Below are positions 1 to 9,946 of a stretch of DNA of 64,000 bases, piece after piece (the stretch's first letter is position 1; each line of letters begins with the position of its first letter). The notes under the pieces were generated by a model. That model was not told the origin of the DNA. It did not search any database and was given only the letters and a program-made list of their open reading frames with translations. This DNA comes from Cucumis sativus (taxonomy: Eukaryota; Streptophyta; Magnoliopsida; Cucurbitales; Cucurbitaceae): contig NC_026658.2 of the NCBI RefSeq assembly GCF_000004075.3, positions 22,432,075 to 22,496,074 of the forward strand, written 5' to 3'. The position numbers and the translations under genes were made by a program.

Positions 1-158
1 TTTTGTTATATTGTGAGAAGTAAGACTCAAAATCTCTATATATGTATATATATATTAGCCGCCACAAATCCTTGACACAATAATTCGTAATTCATATAAT
101 ATATTTTTACATTTAATTTTTTAAATTGAAGAAAAAAGAATGAAAATATATAATTAAC

Positions 159-161
<3 letters not shown>

Positions 162-221
<60 letters not shown>
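162..221. repeat. (TA)n microsatellite, about 30 units
   Basis: An uninterrupted run of alternating T and A about 60 bp long lies roughly 250 bp upstream of the SAUR start codon. A shorter TA-rich patch sits near 41-56. Tracts of this kind are usually length-polymorphic and can extrude cruciforms. It falls within the likely promoter of the next gene. Confidence 0.95.
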
Positions 222-222
<1 letters not shown>

Positions 223-414
223 CAACTATGCAATATCCTTTATTTTTTATAACACAAAACAAATGGGTGATAATCTAGTTGGCCAAAAAGTGGAAATGAT
301 GTATTGATATATATATCACCAAAAAATAGGGACTTTCCACCAAAAACCCAACCCCCCCATCTCTCTTTTCTCTCTCTCTTTTTTCCTCAATTTCAGATTC
401 TCCTTCAAGTCTCC

Positions 415-422
415 TATATAAA
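415..422 (+). promoter_or_regulatory. TATA box of the SAUR gene
   Basis: The octamer TATATAAA lies 46 bp before the ATG at 468, just after a CT-rich tract (about 357-385). A plant TATA box normally sets the start site 25-35 bp downstream, which predicts a 5' UTR of only 15-25 nt. Early auxin genes often have compact promoters of this type. No mapped transcript is available here, so the site is inferred. Confidence 0.6.
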
Positions 423-467
423 TCTCTCTCAAATCAAATCAAGAAAAGAAAACTTAAAAAGTAAATA

Positions 468-920
468 ATGAAAAAAATAAATTCTCTATTGAGAAAATGC
501 AAAAGCCTTTCAAGGCAATTGGGAAGATCTTCATCATACAGCAGCTTGAGATCAAAGTCCACAAGAGAAGATCTTTGGGTTTGTGAAAAACAAGAAGAAG
601 ACTTTGAGCAACAAATTGAGCAAAAGGTGAGTGGCAGTAATGTAATTTTATATGTTGGAAGTACAAGAAAGAAATATGCAATAAATTCAAAATATTTGAG
701 CCATCCTTTGTTAAATGCTCTTATTGATAAATCCAAGTCTAAGAAATTAGTTGATGATGATGATGATGATGATGATGGACATGAAGATGATGAAGAATGT
801 ATTTTAGTGAGATGTGAAGTTGTTTTATTTGATCATCTTCTGTGGATGTTGGAAAATTCAGATCCAAATATTACTTTTGATTCTAATTTGGAGGAATTGG
901 CTGAACTTTATGTTTTTTAG
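468..920 (+). CDS. SAUR family auxin-responsive protein (SAUR76-79 type)
   Basis: This intronless 150-residue gene encodes a small auxin-up RNA protein. Family members promote cell expansion, best known through inhibition of PP2C.D phosphatases and activation of plasma-membrane H+-ATPases. The N-terminus is basic (MKKINSLLRKCKSLSRQLG). The auxin-inducible domain runs from about residue 58, with VGSTRKKYAINSKYLSHPLL and then VVLFDHLLWMLENSD, the pattern of the SAUR76-79 clade as I recall it. Between the two blocks is an acidic insertion with eight consecutive Asp (residues 96-103) encoded by eight perfect GAT codons (753-776), followed by GHEDDEE. That repeat is probably length-variable. The ATG follows an A-rich leader and a TATA box. 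The function comes from the family, not from anything specific to this gene. Confidence 0.9.
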   Translation: MKKINSLLRKCKSLSRQLGRSSSYSSLRSKSTREDLWVCEKQEEDFEQQIEQKVSGSNVILYVGSTRKKYAINSKYLSHPLLNALIDKSKSKKLVDDDDDDDDGHEDDEECILVRCEVVLFDHLLWMLENSDPNITFDSNLEELAELYVF

Positions 921-1959
921 GATTTCATGTATGGAAATTCAATGGAAAAAGTTGTTATGTATCCGAGTTTCCTTCCCAAACTTTTTTGTTTTGAAAAGAT
1001 AGTGAGTATTCGAAATTGTGTATTTACTGTGTAATTTTTTATTTTGTATTTATGCATAAAGAGGTTAATTTTTTGATGTGATTTTAAATAAATAAAAAAA
1101 GTGTATGTTTCTATCTGATTTTGAAATAGTTAAAATCAATCTGAATTCTATCGTGAAAGATAAATTTAATTATTGAATAGTATTTAGTTTTTCAACTTTA
1201 ATTTTGAATTCTCCTTTCAACTTTTATTCCTTAAGTAAAGAAATTGAGATATTATATGTGACATACACAATTGGATCAAATACAAAAGTGATTTTGTTCT
1301 TCTCAAGGTTACTCACAAATACACTTAATTATTTTGAATATGGTAAATTAAAGCATTATTCAATAAATAAGATACAGTTGGTGTTGTATAGAATTTGTGT
1401 TTTTTTAATATAATAACAATTGATTTACACTCTCTCACTAATAATTTTTAACAAAAAAAAATAATAGTGATTTTGTATTATACATTAATAATACCAAGCA
1501 TATAAATTGAGCTACCAAAATCCTATATTAGGAAGAAATGATGCCAACAATCCAACTACTTATATTTATATTTGAAGTACCAACCAATTAGATCCTATAT
1601 TTCTTTCAAGAGAATAAATAATTAATTCTTTTGAAAAAAATATTATTATTAAAACATACCAACTTTATATTCTTCCATGCTCCATTTTTGTGGACTTTGA
1701 AAGTTGATAGACCATTTTGGACTCTTTCTAGAGTTTATCGTTGAATCTCGAAAGATTTAGATAAAGATCTAAATTTATTAGAAAATTTCACAAATGTCTT
1801 AAATTATTATTTATTTCCTTATTTAGGTTGTCGTATATTTTTAGGAAAATTGTAACATTATCATAATTATTAATCATATATATATAATTTTTAAATTTTA
1901 ATTTAAATTATTTCCTTATTTATATTATACTCAATTTATTATGACTTTACAACTCGCAT
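921..1959. other. AT-rich spacer, no gene seen
   Basis: This is the SAUR 3' flank and intergenic DNA. It is very AT-rich, with only short random reading frames. No RNA gene, inverted repeat or conserved protein could be recognised. Confidence 0.7.
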
Positions 1960-3656
1960 TGAGCTTAAAAGAGTGAAAATATTCTATGAAAGACTTGAAC
2001 TTTCCCCTACACAAAAAAAGTTTCAAAAGCAAGGATATTCTATACTTAATTCGAGAGTTGGAGTTGGATATAAGTCTTTCAAACTGATTCGAATATTAGA
2101 TAAAAGAAAAGTAAAAGTTGCAGACGCATGTCACATTACTGTTGAAGAAAGCAAAGATTCCGAATAGGGCGAAAAAAGTCAAAGTCAAATAACTATTTTT
2201 TATCGCATCACTTCTCTTGTTGCACGTTCTTCAGTGTTCCAACTACTAGTTTCACTCGCCAATCTGCCTTTTAGAGGTTAAATGCAACTTCAAAGAAAGT
2301 ATAATTTGCAAGCTCAACTTCGGACACAAGAGAATCTGCCTTCAAAAGGTTAAATGTGTCATTGACAAGAGGTCAAAAGAAACCTTATGTAGTCGCCTCG
2401 AGCAAACATGGCTTAGCAACAGGGGACGAGGACATTCACAGTGCAGTTCCATCCAGAATGAAGAGAAAAATATATGTCTCAATAAATACAGAGGGTTCAT
2501 TAAAAGTAAAACGACAAAATGTTGTTTTTACTCGACCTAAAAATAATGAGCCAGAAGATGAAGTAGATGTGGTAAGTTGTGGCCATGTTACGATAAAGGA
2601 GGCATCCAATTATGAGACGTCTAAAGAAGAAGCTAAAGCCACTCCGTTATCACCTGAGGATGGGGTCAATCAACGGTTGAATGAGTTAAAGGAACTCAGT
2701 CTTAGTACAATAAAAGATCCTCGTCCAACCTTCATAAGTTTACAACTTTCTCATGATGACGAAAACGAGTATGTGAGCTTACTAAAAGCATACAAAGATG
2801 TCTTCACATGGTCATATAAGGAAATGCTTGGAATCGATCCAAAGGTGGTTGTTCATCATTTAGCAATCAAAGCAAAGCATCAGCCCGTTAAGCAAGCTTA
2901 GCGACGATTTCGATCCGAACTTATTTCTCAAATCGAGGAAGAGGTAAATAAGCTCATTGAAGCTGGATTTATTCACAAAGTCAAGTACATGGATAGCTAA
3001 TATTATTCCAGTAAAGAAGAAGAATGGCCAGCTATGTGTTTGTGTTTATTTTCACGACCTAAATAACGCATGCCCAAAGGATGATTTTCTCTTGCCTCTC
3101 ACGGAAATCATGGTAGACGCGACTTTAGGACATGAAGCTTTATCTTTCATGGTATAATCATATTCGAACGGCTCTTGAGGATGAAGAGAAGACAACTTTT
3201 CGAACTCCAAAAGGTATATACATTTATAAGGTAATGCCTTTCGGATTGAATACACAGGTGCCACATACCAGTGTGCTATGCAAAGGAACTTTGATGATAT
3301 GCTACATAAATACGATGAATGTTTTGTTGATGATCTTGTAGTAAAATCCAAAAGTAAATGTGACCACCTGAAAGACTTGAAACTTGTCCTTCATCGTCTA
3401 AGGAAATATCAGCTAAGAATGAACCCTCTTAAGTGTGCATTTAGTGTGACCTTTGGAAAGTTTTTAAGATTCATTGTGAGGCACCGTGGAATTGAAGTTG
3501 ATCACTCAAAAATTAATGTTATCCAGAAGATGCCGATCCAAAAAATATGCACGAGTTGAAAAGATTGCAAGGTTGTTTGGCCTACATCCGAAGATTTATA
3601 TCTAATTTTGCGAGTTAATGTCAACCATTCTAGAGATTGATGAGGAAGGATGCAGT
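1960..3656 (+). mobile_element. Ty3/gypsy retrotransposon pol relic
   Basis: Broken reading frames match the internal part of a plant Ty3/gypsy polyprotein. At 1973-2167 there is a spacer region typical of cucurbit gypsy elements (LELSPTQKKFQKQGYSILN, then KVADACHITVEES). At 2356-2901 and continuing comes the segment leading into reverse transcriptase (DVFTWSYKEMLGID, then HHLAIKAKHQPVKQ). At 2957-3600 are reverse transcriptase pieces (IIPVKKKNGQLCVCVYFHDL, NNACPKDDFLLP, and CFVDDLVVKSK in place of the usual YVDD box). An in-frame stop at 2899-2901 and several frameshifts make it non-functional. Neither LTR was found. The relic ends where the GGGTTGGG repeat begins, close to 3657. Confidence 0.85.
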
Positions 3657-3915
3657 TAGGGGTGTACAAATATAGATTGAACCCGAATAACCCGGACTAC
3701 CCAACCCATATTATAAGGGTTGGGTTGGGTTAGGTTAAAATATGGGTTGAGTTAGGTCAAAAAAATTTAATTTTTTCGGGTTGGGTTGGGTCTCAGGTTG
3801 GCGGGTTGAGAAATTCGGTTCAACCCAACCCAATCCGTAATGTAATATATAAATAAATAAATATATATTATTTTAATAAAAAACAAATTAGAGGTATATA
3901 AATTTTGAATTTATT
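3657..3915. mobile_element. GGGTTGGG-rich non-autonomous DNA element (hAT-like), partial
   Basis: The stretch starts TAGGGGTGTACAAA and is packed with GGGTTGGGTTGGG on one strand and CAACCCAACCC on the other, so it can fold back on itself. Plant genomes carry many non-autonomous elements that begin TAGGGGTG and have this composition, and they are commonly placed with hAT transposons. The right end is not clear, and no target duplication could be read. The repeats are not telomeric (TTTAGGG). Confidence 0.5.
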
Positions 3916-5113
3916 GTATGAAAGTTTGGATGTTCTCCACACGTGTCGTTCTAAGTTTGGCAACTAGTCTTGACTTAGAGGTTGAGCAAATTAATGATGT
4001 TAATAATGTATTTCTACATGGGGATTTAGATAAAGAAATCTATATGGAACATCTAGAGGGTTTTGAGCAGAAAGGCAAAGAGCATCTAGTGTATAAATTG
4101 AAGAAAAGACTTTATGGATTGAAACAGACTCCGAGATAGTGGTACAAGAAGTTTGAGTCAGTTATGGGGGAGTAAGGCTACACAAAAACTATTTCTGGTC
4201 ACTGTGTTTTGTCCATAATTATTTTAATGATGATTTTGTTATATTATTACTCTATGTTGATGATATTTTGATTGTTGGCAGGAATGTTTCAAGAATTGAT
4301 AGCTTGAAGAAACAATTGAGCAAATCCTTTGCCATGAAGAATTTGGGGCCAGTAAAGAAAGTTCTTGGAATTTGAATAGTTCGAGATAAAACATCCAAGA
4401 AGTTATACATGTCACATGACCAAAGAGAAAGTACTTGAATGTTTCAAGACGAGTCAAGCAAAATAAGTTAGTTCTCCTTTAACTAATCACTTCAAACTGA
4501 GCAGTAAACAATGTCATTCTACATATAAAAAGAAGGAAGATATGAGTAAGATCTCATATGCTTCAGTAGTTGGGAGCTTAATGTATGTCATGGTATGTAT
4601 TAGACCTGATAGTGCTCACGTCATTGGTGTTGTTGGTCGTTTTATGTCTAATCCATAAAAACAACATTGGGAGGCAGTTAAGTGCATCGTGAGATATTTG
4701 AGAGGTACTTTTAGTTTGAAGCTCACATTTGAGGATGGAAAGCCAGTACTTGTTTTGTATACTGGCTCAGATATGGCAAGGGACTTAAACAGTAAAAAGT
4801 ATACTTCTTGTTACTTGATGATATTTACAGATGGTGCAATGTCTTGGCAGTCAAGGTTGCTGAGATGTGTTGAACTTTCTACAACTGAAGCATAGTATAT
4901 TGCACAGCAGAAGCATGTAAAAAGACGTTGTTGATGAAACGCTTTATACAGGAGCTTGGCTTCAAGCAACAACGATATGTGATATACTATGATAATCAGA
5001 GCAAAGCTTGAGTTTTGATATGTTAACAAAGAATCTACCAAGAGCAAAGCTTGAGTTTTGTCGTTTCACAATGGAAATGACAAGTTCATCCTCAAAGTGA
5101 AATGAGGGAGATT
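3916..5113 (+). mobile_element. Ty1/copia retrotransposon, 3' half of pol (degenerate)
   Basis: Frames broken by stops and shifts encode copia reverse transcriptase and RNase H in the normal order. At 3918-4139 comes NDVNNVFLHGDLDKEIYME and then YKLKKRLYGLKQTPR. Near 4243-4275 is LLLYVDDILIVG with the intact YVDD catalytic box, and near 4689-4895 the RNase H part (MRYLRGTFSLKLTF, SWQSRLLRCVELSTTEA). The gag, protease and integrase parts are missing. The pol end runs straight into the LTR at 5114. A 16-bp stretch, gcaaagcttgagtttt, appears twice (about 4999 and 5044), a small tandem duplication close to the end of pol. Confidence 0.85.
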
Positions 5114-5660
5114 TGATGGGCTTACTTCACTTTGTGAAGCCCAACCCACATTTTCTAGGTTAATTTTTTATTATGCAAATTAACCAACTAGCTGTGTGGG
5201 TGTAATTCAATGAGTGTGACGTCAAAACAATGAGTGAAAAATAGAAAAAGAAAATTTCGTGCAGTTTCGTTCTTCAGTCATTTATGGATTGATCCATGGT
5301 CCAATCGAGCTAAAATTTTGACGGTGTATTATTGGCAGGAGGATCTTCATTATGAATGGTGGAGATTTCATTTGGAGCTATCTACAGTCAAATTCTAGTG
5401 GATAGTTAGCTATCACATATTGTGAGATCTTTCTATTTTTTCTTCATGATTATTGTTGTTTGTTGTCGCGATTATTATTCTCGAGATATTTGCCTCTAGT
5501 TGTGACTAGGAAGAACTTTAAACACATTAAAGATTATAGTGAAGATTCTAACTTCCGTCCGTGGTTTTTTACTCCTCACGTTGAGGGAGTTTTCCATTTT
5601 AAATTCATTGTATCAATACTTTAATTATTATTGTTATTATTGTTGATTAGTATTCTAACA
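5114..5660 (+). repeat. 3' LTR of the degenerate copia element
   Basis: The segment begins TGATGGGC straight after a purine-rich polypurine tract (aatgagggagattt, roughly 5101-5114) and ends TATTCTAACA, giving the standard TG...CA boundaries over about 547 bp. The position directly behind copia RNase H fits a 3' LTR. The 5' LTR was not found, because the front half of the element is missing, so the boundaries rest on one copy. Confidence 0.7.
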
Positions 5661-5929
5661 AATTCACACAAGAGTATAATAATTGATCCAAATTAAAGGT
5701 GTTTATCCCCAATAAAACAAGGGATCGTTGTAAATTTAGAAATCAAACTAAAAGTATCAGCATATACAAAATAATGCAAAATAATTTGTAGAAATAGCAA
5801 GATTTAGAGTTACCTATTGAAGTTCATAAGTCATTGACCATATAACAGCTAGGAGTTTATCAATAATAAAAAAGTTGATAGAGGTTGATCCATGATAAGT
5901 TTTTGTAATTCTTAAAAAAATTGTAATTA

Positions 5930-5938
5930 CACATTTTA
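5930..5938. repeat. Target-site duplication, left (9 bp)
   Basis: The sequence cacatttta directly precedes the left end of the Mutator-like element. It matches tacatttta at 8064-8072 at eight of nine positions. Confidence 0.75.
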
Positions 5939-6161
5939 GGATAAATTATTAGAAAAAAGTGTCTCAAAACTTTGTTACTTTGTGTCAAAAATACCCATAA
6001 GTTTTGAAAAGTTTCAAAAATACCCTTAAACTTTTAAAAAAAGGTTAAAAAATATTCTTATCGTTAGTTTTGGATGGAAATCATTAAAGTTTTGAAAGTT
6101 TCATAATACCCTTAAACTTGTAAAAAAATTAAAAAAATATTTTCATTAATCCAAAATTTAC

Positions 6162-6574
6162 ATGAAATTTATTAACCCTAAAAAAACTTCAAGTTTAAAC
6201 TATAGTCTTAAATTTCTGACGTGGATTCAATCAATAATCCATTGCATGTACCTGAAGGACCAATCACAAGGAACAAGACAAAGAAGATACAAGAGGCTTT
6301 CACATTGCATGTTCAAAAGTTGGCAAATGCACAACGAGAGACCGAGAATTTTGAACGCAAATTTTTGTATAATGTTAGTTCAGCAAGTCAAGAAGATAAT
6401 GGAGTCAAGATGGGACGAGAAAGTTGTGTAGTTTGGAAGATGGCACATGAGACAAAAAAGTGTGCAAAATTTGTGAAGGGGTGGCAGTTCAACTTCCATC
6501 TCTTGGAATTTCTTGATGTTAAAGGTTGTCAAACGTTGCCATTATCAGGAGCATATTACATATCACATATTTAA
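6162..6574 (+). pseudogene. Gypsy polyprotein C-terminal fragment inside the MULE
   Basis: The frame at 6221-6574 contains NNPLHVPEGPITRNKTKKIQ followed by EAFTLHVQKLAN. The 'PEGPITR-K-KK-QEA' pattern is common at the C-terminal end of plant Ty3/gypsy gag-pol polyproteins. Nothing upstream continues into integrase or reverse transcriptase, so only a tail fragment is present. Downstream DNA to about 7150 looks like a retroelement 3' region. It either inserted into the Mutator-like element or was acquired by it. No host function is expected. Confidence 0.6.
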
Positions 6575-7187
6575 GACAATTTAAAGCAATTCTATCTTTT
6601 AGTTTTTGAGAAATGGCTACTCGTTTGATGTGCAATTAAGTTTTAAGTTCCTAGGTCTTATTTTCTACAATTTGCAATTAAGTGTGTTTGAATGACTCTT
6701 GAGTTCTTTGGTCAATCCGCGACCATTTGGCCTTTAAAATGGCTTGTAATGCTCATAAGAAGGCGATGATGAATACTAAAAAGCTTTTGCTTATTCAACC
6801 CCATATGGTGTTGTCTTTTCTTTCAAATCTTGTCTTAGGTTTGATGTTCAATCGATTCATTGGATTAGTTTTGATCAATCTAATTCTAGAATGAGTCGTC
6901 TTAGGATTTAGGAGTGACCATCGTAGATTCTAAGTTTGATTTAAGAGTAATTCATCTTCTAACTAAACTCTTGGTTGGAATCATTCGGTAAGTTAGTCTC
7001 GTTTGTGTCCGTTTACAAGGATCCTATAAGGACTTATAGCTTTGTAAACTTAAAGCATATTGGACGCTTGTCAATTTCCATCGGTGCGTGGATATTTGAT
7101 ATTTTCACATTTCCATGAGTTAAATATTGATAGAAGGGAATAGATAGATCCATTACGTAGAAAAATCCACGAACCACAAAAAATAAT

Positions 7188-7359
7188 GGGACATTTTTAA
7201 AAACAACAAAATAAATTAAAATATTTACAAGCTATAGCAAAATTTTGGATTCTATCACTGATAATCTTTTATCACTATAGCATATCAATGACTATTAGTG
7301 ATAGAATTTGCTATAGGTTTTAAATATTTTATAAAATCTACTACTTTTAAAAATTCTCC
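7188..7359. mobile_element. Mutator-type MITE of the 'tctatcactgata' family
   Basis: This 172-bp palindromic element begins GGGACATTTTTAAA and ends TTTAAAAATTCTCC. Inside it has tagcaaaattttggattcta and tctatcactgataa facing their reverse complements. It is flanked by aaaaataat (7179-7187) and aaaaataaa (7360-7368), eight of nine identical, which is the 9-bp signature of Mutator-type transposition. It lies inside the larger Mutator-like element. A related element is at 41202-41464. Confidence 0.65.
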
Positions 7360-8072
7360 AAAAATAAACATGAAAATGACACTAATATAAATAATAGACA
7401 CGTTTACTTATTTGAAAACAATAAAATATATATTTACTATTTTAAAATTATTTTTTGAATTTTCTGTTTTTATAATTTTTCAGAAATATCAATCAACATC
7501 AATATTTAAAATCTGGGTTAAAACATAAAATTCCACAAAAGCTCACGAGATTTTTAAAAATTATCCTTAAAATATATTAAATAATAACTAGACAAATAAA
7601 AAAAAATCTCACACTAATAGATCTATCATATTGTCACTATGTGTTAACAATCAAATACATTTTTTTATTTGACAATTAACTGTATCCTAATTACGACAAT
7701 AACTATTAAGATTTGTTGAGTTGGTGACCTATCATTGTGTGTTAATAGTCAAATAAATTAAAAATAATAGTTTTAACTTAAAATTTTGATTTTGATTTAG
7801 TTGGCGAGAAAATTGGAGTAAAATTTGGATCAATGAGAATATTTCTGAACTTTTTTTTAAGCTAAAGGATATTTTTAAAAACTTTTTTATAGTTCAAAAC
7901 TATTTTTGAAACAAACTTTTAATGGTTTCTATCTAAAACTAAACATTTTTGAACCATTTTCAAAAGTTTAAGAGCATTTTTTAAGCTTTTGAAAGTTTAA
8001 GGGTATTTTTGACACAACCATCAATGTTGGGGACATTATTTTTTCTTTTTGTAAAATTTAGCCTACATTTTA

Positions 8073-8530
8073 TCATATAATATTTAGAAAAAAAATATGA
8101 TACTATTTATTTAAAGATATTGAATAATGAATTAGACGAGTAATACATTTGTATACGTTAATAATAATACAAAAGCAAAAAGAAAAAAAGGTCATTTTAA
8201 CTCCTCGGTTCGGATCTAGTTTTTGTGTAGTTATTAAGTTTCAAAAAGTTACACATTTGGTATTAAATTTTAAGATTGATTTTAATGTAATCTCTAAAAT
8301 TCAAAATCTTACGATTTAACTTTAACATTTGAGTTTTGTTCAATTTGATCGCTAGTTTTACCGTCTTTTGGTACATTTTAATAAATTTTACTGTTTTGTT
8401 CGATTAAATTAAATTTGAAAATTCACGTTATAATTACTTTAAAACAATGTTTGTTATTGAAAAAATAATAATAATAAAATAAAAACGATTGGGCTCAGAC
8501 CAAACCAAACAGAGCATTGTGATTTGAACA
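8073..8530. other. AT-rich spacer with decayed repeat-like sequence
   Basis: No gene was seen. Phrases such as 'ggtattaaattttaag', 'gtaatctctaaaattc' and 'caatttgatcgctag' resemble inactive plant DNA-element debris, but no boundaries can be set. The right end probably contains the promoter of the NAL1-like gene. A polypyrimidine-rich leader begins around 8530-8560. Confidence 0.5.
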
Positions 8531-9934
8531 GAAAAGAAAACATATAGAATTAGTGGAAGAATGTAATCACTGTTGGACACGTCTTCCCACCATCGGTTAA
8601 GCTTTGTTTTGTTAAGCGAATTAAAAAAATGCCTCCACTCACTTACTCCCTTTTACCTTTTATCTTTTTCCCATCTCCAATGTCTTCTCTTTCAAACCTT
8701 CACTTTTCAATGTTTATGTGCAGAAGCCTCAGCTCAGCTCTACTTTTCTGTGTTTGTTCCTCTCTCTGACCAAAACCCATGCTCTAATTTTGTTCAAACC
8801 TTCAATGGGTTAGCCTTTCTTTCTAAGGATTTCACTCTAAATTCTGCTCTCAGTGCCATTTTCATCAAATTCCTCATTATTTGGAGTGAGTTTTAGTTCT
8901 CCTTTTCCTTTTTGATTTGTCATCTCTAGGTTGCCCTTTGATTTCTTTCTTTGTTATTTACTTGTTTGTGGGATGATTTGATTGTTTTTTATGTTTGATT
9001 GCTGGGTTTGTGATTATCTAATACTGTTGTGTTTTGTGTTTTTTTTCTTTTACTTTTTTTCTTTGAAATACAAATTTGTTTACTGCTATTTTTGTTTATA
9101 GTTTCCTTTATTATCTCACGCATGTTTATGGTTTTTTTACATGTTCATGGTTTTTTCTAAAGGGAGAGAACTAGGAGTACACAATACCATCTTGTCCTTT
9201 CATGTATTGGCTGGCTTTATCATTGAGTGTCATGCTCCAATTGATTAGTTTTATTGTTGCCTTTTGAAATAAACTAACCATTATCAGCTTGTCTTTTGCA
9301 AACCACTGCAACTTGTTAATATTTTGTTTTGTTTCTTTCAATTCTGAGTCTTGAAATTGGATATAATAACTTACTTTTCCCTATGTGGATGTTATTCCTG
9401 CTTATCCATAAATTGAGCTACTATATAGAATATTAGACATAACTTAATCAATCTATCAGCTTAAGTAGCTTAAGCTTTTAGGTATTCTGGTTGGTAGTTC
9501 AACATCATATTAGAGTAGGAGGCCTTGAGTTTGTAACTTATCCTCCGGCATATCACCAACAGTCTGCTCAGGATTTGAATGTCAATGGTTCGACTAAACA
9601 CTAGGGTTGCAAGACTTAACCTAACACCTAACTGCATGAGCTTTCACCCTCAATTCAGATTAATAGTTGAGATGTTGAACATCATGAATCAAATGAACAT
9701 ATGACTTCACAGGTTGTATTTTAAAAAACTACACATTATCAATTCCTATATACATATATAAATATAAATATTTTTATTATTTTTTTTTTTTTTTGGGGGG
9801 GTGTTCTATTGGTCGTTTATCAGTTACGTAGTTATGTTTTGATTAGTTTTTTCTCAGTTTATTGCAGTGCTACTGGCTCTTTTCCTTGTCATTCCATCAA
9901 CTGGTTGATTTACTTTCACTATTTGTATCACTAG
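8531..9934 (+). other. 5' UTR exon and leader intron of the NAL1-like gene
   Basis: A pyrimidine-rich leader at about 8560-8890 is followed by a T-rich intron ending at the AG at 9933-9934, just before the coding exon. The open frame at 8573-8896 has no recognisable domain and is probably untranslated leader. The intron contains a T13-G7 homopolymer junction near 9780-9800. Near 9465-9545 is a faint tRNA-like/SINE-like stretch ('ttctggttggta' followed about 40 bp later by 'gagtttgtaactt') that is too decayed to call. Confidence 0.5.
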
Positions 9935-9946
9935 GTGAGCCATATA

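Larger units (their letters stand above)
5939..8063. mobile_element. Mutator-like element (MULE) with long TIRs and captured or nested retroelement sequence
   Basis: The first ~220 bp (GGATAAATT..., with blocks such as gtgtcaaaaataccc and cccttaaacttt) reappear as the reverse complement in the last ~240 bp (...AATTTAGCC). The ends are flanked by a 9-bp near-perfect duplication (cacatttta / tacatttta). Long terminal inverted repeats plus 9-bp duplications define Mutator-type transposons. No transposase frame was seen, so the 2.1-kb element is non-autonomous. The interior carries gypsy-derived coding sequence (6221-6574), retroelement-like non-coding sequence to about 7150, and a smaller MITE at 7188-7359. 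Confidence 0.8.

Noticed and set aside
3659..3830. GGGTTGGG repeats as interstitial telomere sequence
   Set aside because: The plant telomere unit is TTTAGGG. This stretch has GGGTTGGG/CAACCC in a foldback arrangement typical of DNA elements.
8573..8896. 107-codon open frame before the NAL1-like gene
   Set aside because: Composition and position fit a 5' UTR exon; no domain and no splice into the NAL1 frame.
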